Source: Oceaniglobus ichthyenteri (GTDB lineage Bacteria > Pseudomonadota > Alphaproteobacteria > Rhodobacterales > Rhodobacteraceae). From it: a stretch of DNA of 64,000 nucleotides. How positions within the stretch are numbered: the stretch's first letter is position 1; each line of letters begins with the position of its first letter. The notes below the pieces were generated by a model, which saw only the letters and a program-made list of their open reading frames with translations, made no database searches and was not told the DNA's origin. Below, in pieces: positions 27,540 to 37,492 of this stretch. A program made the translations under genes and the position numbers. Location of the stretch: NCBI RefSeq assembly GCF_003057885.1, contig NZ_QAGK01000005.1, positions 124,001 to 188,000 of the forward strand, in the 5' to 3' direction.

Positions 27540-30500
27540 CCCCCCTGAATGAGGCAACCGCGCGCCAGATTCAGGCGGCGCACCCCGGATCATCCACTTG
27601 GCTGTCGGCCAATGCCGGGTCGGGCAAAACCCGCGTGCTGACCGACCGTGTGGCACGGTTGCTTTTGGATGGGGCATCGCCGCAGAACATCCTGTGCCTG
27701 ACCTATACCAAGGCGGCAGCGTCGGAAATGCAGAACCGGCTGTTCAAACGGTTGGGCGAATGGGCGATGACGCCTGATGGGGAATTGCGCGAAAACCTTG
27801 CCGAACTGGGGGTGTCGGGCGATTTGCCCGCCGACAGGCTGGCCCTTGCGCGCACCCTGTTTGCCCGCGCCATCGAAACCCCCGGCGGGCTGAAAATTCA
27901 GACGATCCATTCGTTTTGCGCCGCCCTTTTGCGCCGCTTTCCGCTTGAGGCGGGGGTATCGCCGCAATTCAGTGAAATGGATGAACGCGCGGCAAACCTG
28001 CTCACGCAAGAAATCGTCGAGGAAATGTCCGACACCCTGGCCCCCGATGTGATAGACACCGTCGCGCGCCATTACACCGCCGAAGATTTCACCGATCTGA
28101 CCCGCGAAATCGCCAAACACCGCGATCGGTTTTTCCCACCGCAGAGCGATGCGGATATTCGCGCCCAATTCGACATCAAACCGGGCTATGACATGGCCGC
28201 CCTGCTGCACGACGTGTTTGATGGCGGTGAGGCCGATTTACTGCACCGCGTGGCCGGTGCAATGGCCAAGGGCACAGTTACCGATCAACGCAATGCCGCC
28301 GTGTTGGCGCGGGTCGCCCAAGGGGTGTTTGACGCGGGCGCATTGGGCGAATTGGAGGGCGTGTTTTTATTTGGTGCCGGGGCAAAATCACCGTTTGGGG
28401 CCAAGATTGGCACATTTCCCACCAAGAAAACCCAATCGGCCTTGGGCGATGATCTGGACCATCTGAATGATCTGATGGAACGTGTGGCCGATGCGCGTGA
28501 AACCCGGCTGGCGCTGATGGCGGCGGAAAAATCCATCGCACTGCACCAGTTCGCCCAAACGTTTTTGCCACTCTATGAACACCGTAAATTGGCGCGGGGC
28601 TGGTTGGATTTTGACGATCTGATCCTCAAGGCGCGCGGTTTGATGACCAATCCCGCCTTGGCCGCCTGGGTGTTGTATCGGTTGGATGGCGGCATCGATC
28701 ATGTGCTGGTGGACGAGGCACAAGATACCAGCCCGACACAGTGGCGCGTGGTTGAATTGCTGACCCAAGAGTTCACCGCCGGCATGGGCGCGCGCAGCCC
28801 TGGCGAACGATCCCTGTTTGTGGTCGGAGATCGCAAGCAATCGATCTATTCGTTCCAAGGGGCCGATCCAAAAGAATTTGAACGGATGTTCGCGCATTTT
28901 GCCGAAAAACTGGCCGGGGCCGCGCCGCTGCAACGGTTGGAACTGGAATATTCGTTTCGCTCCTCTGCGGCGATTTTGAACGCGGTCGATGCGGTGTTTG
29001 GCAGCGGCGCGGATGACCCCCTTTCGCTCGATGCCCGGCACAAGGCGTTTCACGAAACATTGCCCGGCCGCGTTGATCTGTGGCCGGTGATCGAAAAACA
29101 ACCCGACCCCGAAGATGGCCCATGGTACGATCCGGTGGATCGGGTCAGCGCCAGCGCGGCGGATGTGCAACTGGCGCACCATATCGCCGCCGAAATCAAA
29201 CGCATGATCGACGAAAAAGAGACTATTCCAGCGGAAAAAGGCACCCGTCGCCCGGTCCGCCCCGGCGATTTTCTGATCTTGGTGCAGCGGCGCAAACGGT
29301 TGTTCAGTGAAATTATCCGCGCTTGCAAGGCGCAGAACCTTGATATTGCCGGGGCAGATCGGTTGAAATTGGGGGCTGAACTGGCTGTGCGCGATTTGCG
29401 CGCGCTTTTGGCGTTTCTGGCCACGCCCGAGGATGATTATGCCCTGGCCTGCGCCCTACGCTCGCCGCTGTTTGGTTGGAGCGAACAAGATCTGTTCGCA
29501 TTGGCGGCGAAACGGTCGGAAACCTATCTGTGGCAGGCTTTGCGCAACAAAGCCGAAAATTATCCAGAAACCATGGCCACCATCAATGATCTGCGCCGCA
29601 GTGCCGATTTTCTGCGCCCCTATGACCTGTTGGAACGGATCCTCTTGCGCCACCACGGTCGGATAAACCTGTTGGGCCGGTTGGGCCCCGAGGCGCAAGA
29701 TGGCTTGGATGAGCTGCTAAATCAGGCGCTGGCCTATGAACGCATGGATATTCCCAGCCTGACAGGGTTTCTGGCCTGGCTTGATGCCGATGATGTGGAT
29801 GTCAAACGTCAGGCCGACAGTGCGGGCAACCGGATCAGGGTGATGACGGTGCATGGCGCCAAGGGGCTGGAGGCGCCCATCGTGATCCTGCCCGATACGT
29901 TACGCAAAAAATCCGACCCCCGCGATCAGGTGTTTGCGGCCCCGGATGGCACCCTGTTATGGCGCACCAAGGCCGATGACATGCCAACGGTACTATCCGA
30001 CGCCAAGGCGCAAATCGTCGCGTCGGACGAGGCCGAGCGCGCGCGCCTGTTATATGTGGCGATGACCCGGGCGGAAACCTGGCTGATCATTTGTGGCGCG
30101 GGCGATATGGTGTCGCCGTCGTGGTACGAGGCGATAGAGGCCGGATTAGAGACGCTGCCGTGTGAAACACTGGCCTGCCCCACCGGTGAGGGCATCCGCC
30201 ATTCCCACCGCGATTGGGCCGCGGGCGCAGTGGAGACAACCGCCGATGATAAACATGAAACACCGGCCCTGCCCGGCTGGCTGACACAACCGGCCCCCCA
30301 TGTGGCCGAGGTGAAACCGATCAGCCCATCCAATCTGGGCGGGGCAAAGGCCCTCCCGGGGGAAACCGCGCTATTGACCCAAGAGGAACAGATGGCGCGC
30401 GGCACCGATATTCATCTGTTGTTGGAGCATCTGCCCACCCTGCCCGCCGAGCAATGGATCACCGCAGCGCACAGCCTGCTTGGCCCGGATCGCGCCAATG

Positions 30501-30874
30501 ATGTGTTTCCCGAGGTGCAACAGGTGTTGAACACCCCCACCCTTGGTGATCTCTTCGCGCCCGGCGCCTTGGCCGAGGTTGCAATCACCGCACAAATCAA
30601 CGGCTTGCCGCTTTATGGCAATATCGACCGGTTGATCGTTACCGATGACGCGGTTTTGGCGATTGATTACAAATCCAACACCGTGGTGCCGGAAACGCCC
30701 GAGGCGGTGCCCGATGGATTGTTGCGGCAAATGGGCGCTTATGCCGCTGCCTTGGCGCAGATCTATCCAGACCACCGGATTGATACGGCAATTCTATGGA
30801 CCAAAACCGCCACATTGATGCCCCTGCCCCACGACATTGTGACCAGGGCCTTTGAACCGGCCACCACACCTTGA
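27536..30874 (+). CDS. addA: AddA subunit of the AddAB double-strand break repair helicase-nuclease
   Basis: This UvrD-like ATP-dependent helicase with a fused nuclease is the motor of AddAB. The 1112-residue protein has Walker A ANAGSGKT (residues 25-32), helicase motifs CLTYTKAAASEM, VDEAQDTSPTQW, GDRKQSIYSFQGAD and VMTVHGAKGLEAP, and a C-terminal nuclease core AIDYKSNT. The start overlaps the addB stop (ATGA) with AGGAGA upstream. trxA follows after 59 bases. Confidence 0.96.
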   Translation: MTPLNEATARQIQAAHPGSSTWLSANAGSGKTRVLTDRVARLLLDGASPQNILCLTYTKAAASEMQNRLFKRLGEWAMTPDGELRENLAELGVSGDLPADRLALARTLFARAIETPGGLKIQTIHSFCAALLRRFPLEAGVSPQFSEMDERAANLLTQEIVEEMSDTLAPDVIDTVARHYTAEDFTDLTREIAKHRDRFFPPQSDADIRAQFDIKPGYDMAALLHDVFDGGEADLLHRVAGAMAKGTVTDQRNAAVLARVAQGVFDAGALGELEGVFLFGAGAKSPFGAKIGTFPTKKTQSALGDDLDHLNDLMERVADARETRLALMAAEKSIALHQFAQTFLPLYEHRKLARGWLDFDDLILKARGLMTNPALAAWVLYRLDGGIDHVLVDEAQDTSPTQWRVVELLTQEFTAGMGARSPGERSLFVVGDRKQSIYSFQGADPKEFERMFAHFAEKLAGAAPLQRLELEYSFRSSAAILNAVDAVFGSGADDPLSLDARHKAFHETLPGRVDLWPVIEKQPDPEDGPWYDPVDRVSASAADVQLAHHIAAEIKRMIDEKETIPAEKGTRRPVRPGDFLILVQRRKRLFSEIIRACKAQNLDIAGADRLKLGAELAVRDLRALLAFLATPEDDYALACALRSPLFGWSEQDLFALAAKRSETYLWQALRNKAENYPETMATINDLRRSADFLRPYDLLERILLRHHGRINLLGRLGPEAQDGLDELLNQALAYERMDIPSLTGFLAWLDADDVDVKRQADSAGNRIRVMTVHGAKGLEAPIVILPDTLRKKSDPRDQVFAAPDGTLLWRTKADDMPTVLSDAKAQIVASDEAERARLLYVAMTRAETWLIICGAGDMVSPSWYEAIEAGLETLPCETLACPTGEGIRHSHRDWAAGAVETTADDKHETPALPGWLTQPAPHVAEVKPISPSNLGGAKALPGETALLTQEEQMARGTDIHLLLEHLPTLPAEQWITAAHSLLGPDRANDVFPEVQQVLNTPTLGDLFAPGALAEVAITAQINGLPLYGNIDRLIVTDDAVLAIDYKSNTVVPETPEAVPDGLLRQMGAYAAALAQIYPDHRIDTAILWTKTATLMPLPHDIVTRAFEPATTP

Positions 30875-30933
30875 CGACGCCCGGCAGGGTTCATAGGTTT
30901 CAGCCGTAAATATAGCCCTTTGGAGAATGCGCC

Positions 30934-31254
30934 ATGGCCACCGTAGCTGTCACCGATGATACTTTCGACGCCGAAGTGAAACAATCCGACATCCCCGTGA
31001 TCGTGGATTTCTGGGCCGAATGGTGCGGCCCGTGCAAACAGATCGGCCCCGCCCTGGAAGAGCTGAGCGCCGAATACGAAGGCCGGGTGAAAATCGTCAA
31101 GGTCAACGTTGACGAAAACCCCAACTCCCCCGCCCAAATGGGCGTGCGCGGTATTCCGGCCCTGTTCATGTTCAAAAACGGCGAAGTCGTATCGAACAAA
31201 GTCGGCGCCGCCCCCAAGGCCGCCTTGGAAAACTGGATCAAAGAAGAAATTTGA
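30934..31254 (+). CDS. trxA: Thioredoxin
   Basis: This is a standard 106-residue thioredoxin, the cytoplasmic disulfide reductant, with active site WCGPC (Cys31 and Cys34) and the cis-proline region GIPALF. GGAGA lies upstream of the ATG. It follows addA as in many alphaproteobacteria and is closed by a strong terminator. Confidence 0.97.
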   Translation: MATVAVTDDTFDAEVKQSDIPVIVDFWAEWCGPCKQIGPALEELSAEYEGRVKIVKVNVDENPNSPAQMGVRGIPALFMFKNGEVVSNKVGAAPKAALENWIKEEI

Positions 31255-31274
31255 TCGGCTTGCACCGCTTGTTA

Positions 31275-31304
31275 AAAAGGGCGTCCCATGGGGCGCCCTT
31301 TTGC
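31275..31304 (+). terminator. Intrinsic terminator of trxA
   Basis: AAAAGGGCG pairs with CGCCCTTTT, extended inward by GTCCC/GGGGC pairing, and the plus strand runs into TTTT. It starts about 20 bases after the trxA stop. Confidence 0.85.
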
Positions 31305-31361
31305 GTATGGGTTGGCAACGCGCCCCACCCTGTCCATATAACCCCAAACGGAGTGTAAATT

Positions 31362-31922
31362 ATGGCAAAGCAAGAATTCCCCGGCTGGCACGGCACCACC
31401 ATCATCGGTGTGCGCAAGGGCGGCGAAGTGGTGATCGCGGGTGATGGGCAGGTGTCCCTGGGCCAGACGGTTATCAAAGGTACTGCGCGCAAGGTGCGCC
31501 GCCTCAGCCCCGGTGGCTATGACGTGGTGGCGGGGTTTGCCGGATCGACCGCCGATGCCTTTACCCTGCTTGAACGGCTTGAGGCGAAATTGGACGCCAC
31601 ACCGGGCCAGTTGCAGCGCGCGGCGGTTGAATTGGCCAAGGACTGGCGCACCGATAAATACCTGCAAAAACTTGAGGCGATGCTGATCGTGACCGATGGT
31701 GCCGATCTGTATGTGATCACCGGCGCGGGCGATGTGTTGGAACCCGAACATGACGTCACCGCCATCGGATCGGGGGGCAATTATGCCCTGGCCGCCGCGC
31801 GCGCCCTGATGGATACCGACGCCAATGCCGAAGACATCGCGCGCCGCGCCATGGCGATTGCCGCCGATATATGTGTCTATACCAACGGCAATCTGACCGT
31901 TGAAAAGTTGAGCAAATCATAA
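31362..31922 (+). CDS. hslV: HslV peptidase subunit of the HslUV (ClpYQ) protease
   Basis: HslV is the proteasome-like threonine peptidase of the ATP-dependent HslUV complex in the cytoplasm. The 186-residue protein has the catalytic TTIIGV segment; alignment with short HslV forms puts the active Thr at residue 12, so an 11-residue propeptide (ending WHG) must be removed. [12 protein letters not shown] and [15 protein letters not shown] are typical. hslU follows after 45 bases. Confidence 0.95.
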   Translation: MAKQEFPGWHGTTIIGVRKGGEVVIAGDGQVSLGQTVIKGTARKVRRLSPGGYDVVAGFAGSTADAFTLLERLEAKLDATPGQLQRAAVELAKDWRTDKYLQKLEAMLIVTDGADLYVITGAGDVLEPEHDVTAIGSGGNYALAAARALMDTDANAEDIARRAMAIAADICVYTNGNLTVEKLSKS

Positions 31923-31967
31923 AATTCGATCGCGCCGGCAAACCGGCAGCGACAGAGAGGCCCCGTA

Positions 31968-33275
31968 ATGAGTGATCTGACCCCCCGCGAAATCGTGTCT
32001 GAACTGGACCGGTTTATCATCGGCCAGAAAGACGCCAAACGCGCCGTGGCCGTGGCCCTGCGCAACCGCTGGCGGCGCAAACAATTGGGCGATGATCTGC
32101 GCGATGAGGTGTATCCGAAAAATATTCTAATGATCGGCCCCACCGGTGTGGGCAAAACCGAAATCTCGCGTCGGTTGGCCAAACTGGCCCGCGCGCCATT
32201 TCTCAAGGTTGAGGCGACCAAGTTTACCGAGGTCGGTTATGTGGGCCGCGATGTGGAACAGATCATCCGCGACCTGGTGGAATCCGCCATCACCATGACC
32301 CGCGATCATATGCGCGAAGATGTGAAATCCCGCGCCCAGGAAAACGCCGAAGAACGGGTTCTTGAGGCCATCGCCGGCGAGGGCGCGCGCGATCAGACCC
32401 GCGAGATGTTTCGCAAGAAGCTGCGCAATGGCGAGTTGGATCAGACCGTGATCGAACTTGAGGTGTCCGATACGTCAAACCCATTGGGCAATATGGAAAT
32501 TCCGGGGATGCAGCCGGGCCAGATGGGCGGCATGATGAACCTTGGCGATCTGTTTGGCAAACTCGGGCAGCGCACCGTGCGCAAAAAGCTGACTGTCGCC
32601 GATAGTTATGGTGTTTTGCTAAGCGAAGAGGCCGATAAACTGCTGGACGATGAAACCGTGACCAAGGCCGCCCTTGAGGCGGTCCAGCAAAACGGCATCG
32701 TGTTTCTGGATGAGATCGACAAGGTATGCGCGCGCAAGGATGCCCGTGGCGGCGATGTTTCCCGCGAAGGCGTGCAGCGCGATTTGTTGCCCCTGATTGA
32801 GGGCACAACCGTATCCACCAAACACGGGCCGGTCAAAACCGATCACATCCTGTTCATTGCCTCGGGCGCGTTTCACATTGCCAAACCTTCGGATTTGTTG
32901 CCCGAATTACAGGGGCGGTTGCCGATCCGGGTGGAATTGCGCCCCCTCACCGAAGAGGATTTCGTGCGCATCCTGACCGAAACCGACAATGCGCTGACTT
33001 TGCAGTACACCGCATTGATGAACACCGAACAGGTGACGGTATCCTTCACCGAAGACGGCATCAAAGCCTTGGCCAAAATCGCGTTTGAGGTGAACGAGGC
33101 AATCGAAAACATCGGCGCGCGCCGCCTTTACACGATCATGGAGCGGGTTTTTGAAGAACTGTCCTTCACCGCGCCTGACCGGGCGGGCGATGACATCACC
33201 GTAAACGCCGAATTTGTTGAGGCAAATCTGGGCGAACTGGCCAGATCCGCAGATATGAGCCGTTACGTGCTTTAA
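31968..33275 (+). CDS. hslU: HslU ATPase subunit of the HslUV protease
   Basis: HslU is the AAA+ unfoldase that feeds HslV. The 435-residue protein has Walker A GPTGVGKT (Lys63), Walker B VFLDEIDK, the pore motif GYVGRDVE, the sensor-2 region [12 protein letters not shown] and the C-terminal tail MSRYVL that docks into HslV. GAGAGG precedes the ATG. It forms an operon with hslV. Confidence 0.97.
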   Translation: MSDLTPREIVSELDRFIIGQKDAKRAVAVALRNRWRRKQLGDDLRDEVYPKNILMIGPTGVGKTEISRRLAKLARAPFLKVEATKFTEVGYVGRDVEQIIRDLVESAITMTRDHMREDVKSRAQENAEERVLEAIAGEGARDQTREMFRKKLRNGELDQTVIELEVSDTSNPLGNMEIPGMQPGQMGGMMNLGDLFGKLGQRTVRKKLTVADSYGVLLSEEADKLLDDETVTKAALEAVQQNGIVFLDEIDKVCARKDARGGDVSREGVQRDLLPLIEGTTVSTKHGPVKTDHILFIASGAFHIAKPSDLLPELQGRLPIRVELRPLTEEDFVRILTETDNALTLQYTALMNTEQVTVSFTEDGIKALAKIAFEVNEAIENIGARRLYTIMERVFEELSFTAPDRAGDDITVNAEFVEANLGELARSADMSRYVL

Positions 33276-33286
33276 CCCCCCTTCCC

Positions 33287-33308
33287 TTTCGGCCCCAACG
33301 GGCCGAAA
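33287..33308 (+). promoter_or_regulatory. Hairpin between hslU and the MFS gene
   Basis: TTTCGGCCC pairs perfectly with GGGCCGAAA across a 4-base loop, beginning 11 bases after the hslU stop and ending eight bases before the MFS start codon. There is no uridine tract, so read-through is likely. The stem abuts the AGGGG ribosome binding site at 33310-33314. Confidence 0.45.
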
Positions 33309-33315
33309 CAGGGGT

Positions 33316-34560
33316 ATGAGCTTTGTCACATTCCTGCGCGAAAACTGGCTGTTTCTGACGGCGGGTATTTTGCTTTCGTTTACGTCCAGCTATGGGCAGA
33401 CGTTTTTCATCTCGCTTTTCGCGGGTGAGATTATGGGCGACTATGGCCTGTCGCACGGGCAATGGGGCCTGATCTATACGGTGGCCACCACCGCATCGGC
33501 AGTGGCGATGATTTGGGCCGGGGTGTTGACCGACCGGTTTCGCATTCGCGGGCTGGCGGTGTTTGTGTGCCTGGCTTTGGCCGCCACCTGTCTGGCGATG
33601 GCGGCGGGGGCCGGGGTCTGGATGCTGATCCTTTTGGTGTTTGCCCTGCGGTTCACCGGCCAGGGCATGATGAGCCATCTCAGCATTGTTGCCATGGCGC
33701 GGTGGTTTGTGGCCGCGCGGGGGCGGGCCTTATCCGTGGCGGCCATGGGGTTTGCCCTGGGGCAGGCGGTGCTGCCGATCATATTTGTGGCGCTGTTGGA
33801 TGTGATGAACTGGCGCTGGCTGTGGGTGATTGCCGCCGCGTTGGTCTTGTGCACCCTGCCAATCATTCTGCGGCTGTTGCGCGCTGAACGCACACCGCAA
33901 TCGGTGGCCGAAAGCTCAAACGCCGTGGGCATGACCGCACGCCATTGGACAAGGCGCGATGTTTTGCACCATTGGTTGTTCTGGGCGATGATCCCGCTGT
34001 TGTTGGGCCCGCCGGCCTGGGGCACAGCGATGTTTTTTCACCAGGTGCATCTGACCGAAGTGAAAGGTTGGGCGCTGATTGATTTTGCCGCGCTTTTGCC
34101 GCTGTTTACTGTCACCTCTATCGCGACCACATTCACCACCGGCGCGTTGATTGACCGGTTTGGCACCGCGCGTTTGATGCAATTGTACATGATCCCCTTC
34201 ATGGTGGCGTTTTTTGTCATGGCACAGGCCGAAACCCTGTGGGGTGGGGCGATTGCGATGATGATTTTCGGGCTAGGCACCGGCGCACAAGCGACCATTC
34301 CCGCCGCGTTCTGGGCCGAATTTTACGGCACCCGTCATATCGGCGCGATCAAAGCCTTGGCCGCCGCGATCATGGTGTTCGGATCGGCCATCGGGCCGGG
34401 GATCACATCGGTTTTTGTGGATTTTGACATCGTTTTTCCGGTACAGATGTTTGCGATCTCGGCCTATTTCGCCATCACGGCTGTACTGTCTACCATTGCC
34501 ATCGCCAAGGCGCGGCGCAGTTTACCGGTTGCGCCGAAGATAGACGTAATAAGCGCCTGA
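33316..34560 (+). CDS. MFS transporter
   Basis: The 414-residue protein has about twelve membrane segments and the major facilitator loop motif AGVLTDRFRIRG after the second segment, with a related GALIDRFGTARL between the halves. The substrate cannot be inferred. It is encoded 40 bases after hslU and may be read from the same transcript. Its last 39 bases overlap the convergent Smr gene. Confidence 0.85.
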   Translation: MSFVTFLRENWLFLTAGILLSFTSSYGQTFFISLFAGEIMGDYGLSHGQWGLIYTVATTASAVAMIWAGVLTDRFRIRGLAVFVCLALAATCLAMAAGAGVWMLILLVFALRFTGQGMMSHLSIVAMARWFVAARGRALSVAAMGFALGQAVLPIIFVALLDVMNWRWLWVIAAALVLCTLPIILRLLRAERTPQSVAESSNAVGMTARHWTRRDVLHHWLFWAMIPLLLGPPAWGTAMFFHQVHLTEVKGWALIDFAALLPLFTVTSIATTFTTGALIDRFGTARLMQLYMIPFMVAFFVMAQAETLWGGAIAMMIFGLGTGAQATIPAAFWAEFYGTRHIGAIKALAAAIMVFGSAIGPGITSVFVDFDIVFPVQMFAISAYFAITAVLSTIAIAKARRSLPVAPKIDVISA

Positions 34561-35124
34561 TCCGCCATGGCTTTGATGTGCTTCGCTCACTTGCAACACT
34601 TTTGCGCCTACGGGGGCCATGCGCAACCAGTGCGGCACCTGACGTTTCAGCGCGCCATGGCCATTGTGCCATTCATTGCGGTCGCGTTTGCGCCCGCCCT
34701 TGCCGGTGATCACCAGAACCAGACGTTTGCCCATGGCCTGTGACCCCATGATGTAGTTGATCAAGGTCGGCTGTGCCTGATCCAGGGTCATGCCATGCAG
34801 ATCGATCCGCCCCTCAACGGGCAATTTGCCCCGGCGCATTTTTGTGAACGCCTTGTGATCCATGGCCAACGGGCCTTGGGATACCTGTTGTGACAGGGGC
34901 GGCGCGGTGTCGGTTTTGACCCGGGGTTCTGACCGGCTGCCTTTGATCGCAAACGGGGCAATGGGCGGCGGCACGGGTTTCTTTGGCGGCGCCGCCGGCT
35001 GTGGCACCGGGGCCGGCGCATCTGGGGCGCGGGCCGGATGCATCGGCACCGCATGTTCCACCACCCGCTGCCACAGTTCGGCTTCGTCGGGGTTCAGCCG
35101 TCGGGGTTCGCGCCGTCGTGACAT
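34522..35124 (-). CDS. Smr domain protein
   Basis: The 200-residue protein has a proline-rich middle (about residues 35-60) and a C-terminal Smr domain (MutS2-type) with RIDLHGMTLDQAQ, the LVITGKGG loop and HGGSGAYYVYLRR. Smr domains bind or nick nucleic acids; some act as endonucleases on RNA or branched DNA. It lies three bases downstream of mltA on the same strand and overlaps the MFS gene head-on by 39 bases. Confidence 0.88.
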   Translation of the reverse strand: MSRRREPRRLNPDEAELWQRVVEHAVPMHPARAPDAPAPVPQPAAPPKKPVPPPIAPFAIKGSRSEPRVKTDTAPPLSQQVSQGPLAMDHKAFTKMRRGKLPVEGRIDLHGMTLDQAQPTLINYIMGSQAMGKRLVLVITGKGGRKRDRNEWHNGHGALKRQVPHWLRMAPVGAKVLQVSEAHQSHGGSGAYYVYLRRNR

Positions 35125-35127
35125 CGG

Positions 35128-36159
35128 TTATATCCCGGGGGCCAGCGCATAGGCGCGCTGAATCGGCATCAGAACAATCATGCGCCCGGGGTCACGCACC
35201 CGGCCGGCCTGCCGCCCGGCAACAGCCCCCGTACCAAAAAAGATATCGGCCCGCTGCGCGCCTTTTATGGCGCTGCCGGTGTCTTGGGCGATCATCAATT
35301 TGCGCATCTGCCCACGCCCACCCTTTTCGATCCAGACCGGCGCGCCCAAAGGGGTATAGCGCGGATCAACGGCGATGGATCGCAAGGTGGTGATCGATCG
35401 GTTCATCGCACCCAGCGGCCCCTTGTCGGCGGGCACTTCGCTGACCTCACGGAAAAAAACATAGGATGGATTGTGGCGCAGCAGTTCTGCGCCCTCTTCG
35501 GGGTTGCGTTTGACCCAGTTTCGAATCACCTGGGCCGACACCTGATGCGCCTCGTACACCCCCTGACGGACCAATTCCCGCCCGATCGAGCGGTAATCAT
35601 GGCCGTTCTTGCCACCATACCCCACCCGCACATACGACCCATCCGGCAGTTTTATCCGCCCAGAGCCCTGCACATGCAGGAAAAACACATCCACCGGATC
35701 ATCAATCCAGGCAATTTCCAGATCGCGCCCCGCCAACACATCCTGTTCTTCAATATCACGCCGCGAAAACCAGGCCTGACCTGACCGGGCCTCATCAGGC
35801 AGGCTGTACAGCGGATACTGGTATCGCCCGCCCTGATAGCGTGAGCCGTTCAATTCAGGTTCGTAATACCCGGTGAACAGCATTGGCTGACCGTCTTCGA
35901 TCAGAACAGGGCGAAAGAACAATTCGAAAAATGTTCTGGCATTGGTCTGTTGTTTGGCAAAGTTGCACACGCCCCGCCATTCGGGATCGCGCATGTCACG
36001 GCAGGTATTCAAAAACACGTCAAGGGCGGCCTGATGATCATCATCGGCCCACCCTTTCAAATCATCAAACGACAGGATCTTGTGCGCCGCATCGGACGCG
36101 GCGGGGCCAGTCATGGCCAATAGCCCCGCAAGGCAGGCTGCGGCCAGCCCACGCATCAT
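35128..36159 (-). CDS. mltA: Membrane-bound lytic murein transglycosylase A
   Basis: MltA cleaves peptidoglycan glycan strands to release anhydromuropeptides, the substrate of recycling by AmgK/MurU. The 343-residue protein has a signal peptide (about 1-20), the MltA domain with LFTGYYEPELNGS, and the C-terminal 3D domain with QDTGSAIKGAQRAD, which carries the catalytic aspartate. The start is the ATG at 36159, which overlaps the timA stop and has GGGGA before it. No lipobox cysteine is visible, so it may be periplasmic rather than lipid-anchored. Confidence 0.92.
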   Translation of the reverse strand: MMRGLAAACLAGLLAMTGPAASDAAHKILSFDDLKGWADDDHQAALDVFLNTCRDMRDPEWRGVCNFAKQQTNARTFFELFFRPVLIEDGQPMLFTGYYEPELNGSRYQGGRYQYPLYSLPDEARSGQAWFSRRDIEEQDVLAGRDLEIAWIDDPVDVFFLHVQGSGRIKLPDGSYVRVGYGGKNGHDYRSIGRELVRQGVYEAHQVSAQVIRNWVKRNPEEGAELLRHNPSYVFFREVSEVPADKGPLGAMNRSITTLRSIAVDPRYTPLGAPVWIEKGGRGQMRKLMIAQDTGSAIKGAQRADIFFGTGAVAGRQAGRVRDPGRMIVLMPIQRAYALAPGI

Positions 36160-36818
36160 TCCCCGGTGGCGACAAGCTGCCAATTGGGATCGTTGGCACC
36201 CATGGTGCGCCCAAACGTCCAGACATCGCGCTGGCGTTTGATCTCGGTCGCGCTGCCTTCAATGATATCGCCGCCCTTGTCGCGCACCACATAGATAAGT
36301 TCGGCCGTCAGGCGCAGAGTGATTTCGCCAAATTTGCTGTCACGGTCAAATTCGGCCTCGTTCAGGGCGATATCGCGCAGACCGACAAAGGTGGATTCAA
36401 CCGTCAAACCCTGTTCATGGCGCTGTCGGATGACATCATCGAATGCCTCGGCCACTTCGGGTGACATGAAATCGCGCACATCCTTGATATCGCCGTGCTC
36501 AAACGCCATCAGGATCATTTCATAGGCCCCGCGCGCGCCCTGCATGAATTCTGTCACGTTGAAACCGGGTTCGACCTTTTTCATGTCTGCCAATGCCTTG
36601 GCACTTGGGCTGCCATCGGTAACATGATCGGTGATATCACGGTCTGGCCCGCCTTCGATCACTTCGAATTCGGGGCGGTTGCGTTTTGCATCGGGCGACG
36701 GCCCGGCGATGGGCGGTTTTTCAAAGCCGTCCCGCGTTCCCAATACACTGCGCAACCGCAGAATCAGGAAAACGGCAATCGCGGCCAAAACCAAAAGCTG
36801 GATCACGGCAGAACTCAT
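36156..36818 (-). CDS. Tim44-domain inner-membrane protein (TimA-like)
   Basis: This 220-residue protein has one N-terminal membrane segment (about 4-22) and a C-terminal Tim44-like domain (EFMQGARGAYEMILMAFEHGD, then VAEAFDDVIRQR). It is the alphaproteobacterial relative of the mitochondrial import motor anchor Tim44; the bacterial role is unsettled. Its stop overlaps the mltA start (ATGA). It is divergent from fxsA. Confidence 0.88.
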   Translation of the reverse strand: MSSAVIQLLVLAAIAVFLILRLRSVLGTRDGFEKPPIAGPSPDAKRNRPEFEVIEGGPDRDITDHVTDGSPSAKALADMKKVEPGFNVTEFMQGARGAYEMILMAFEHGDIKDVRDFMSPEVAEAFDDVIRQRHEQGLTVESTFVGLRDIALNEAEFDRDSKFGEITLRLTAELIYVVRDKGGDIIEGSATEIKRQRDVWTFGRTMGANDPNWQLVATGE

Positions 36819-36936
36819 CTAAACCTCATTTGGGCGGCCCATCTTGGCGGGCGGGGTTGGTAACAGGCGGTGTTCTTCCCTATGTAGGGTTGGACCGTGG
36901 CCAAGTCCACCATTGCCCCGAACCCAGGAGGTTGTC

Positions 36937-37437
36937 ATGTGGCTGTTTATGTTATTTCTGGCGGTGCCAATTGTTGAAATTGCGCTGTTTATCCAAATTG
37001 GCGGGCTGATCGGGCTGTGGCCGACATTGGCGATTGTCGTGCTGACGGCGGTTTTGGGCACGTTTCTGGTGCGCACACAGGGTGCGCTGGCGCTTTCGCA
37101 ACTGCGCGGATCGTTTCAGCGGTTGAATGACCCGACCGAACCCTTGGCCCATGGCGCGATGATATTGTTTGCCGGCGCTTTGTTGCTGACCCCCGGTTTT
37201 TTCACCGATGCGGCCGGTTTTGCCCTGTTGATTCCGGCGGTACGGCGCGCGGCGTTTCAATTTATAAAGGCCCGGATCACAGTGCAAAGTTTCGGATACG
37301 GCGATCCGCGCCAAACCCCAAGGCCCGGCCCGCGCACCCGGGGCGATGTGATTGACGGTGATTACACCGAAGTCGACCCGCCCAAAACCCCAACCCATCC
37401 GGCCCCGAACAATCCGTCTGGCTGGACTCGCCATTGA
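36937..37437 (+). CDS. fxsA: FxsA family membrane protein
   Basis: The 166-residue protein has several membrane segments (roughly 3-25, 28-46 and 75-100) and the FxsA pattern VPIVEIALFIQIGGLIG with ILFAGALLLTPGFFTDA. The E. coli relative influences exclusion of phage T7 by F plasmids; the native role is unknown. CAGGAGG lies five bases before the ATG, an excellent ribosome binding site that fixes the start. secB follows after 55 bases. Confidence 0.9.
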   Translation: MWLFMLFLAVPIVEIALFIQIGGLIGLWPTLAIVVLTAVLGTFLVRTQGALALSQLRGSFQRLNDPTEPLAHGAMILFAGALLLTPGFFTDAAGFALLIPAVRRAAFQFIKARITVQSFGYGDPRQTPRPGPRTRGDVIDGDYTEVDPPKTPTHPAPNNPSGWTRH

Positions 37438-37492
37438 GGGCGCAGATCAGACCTGTTAAACACGCGAAAATCCAACGATTGAGGAGCCGATG

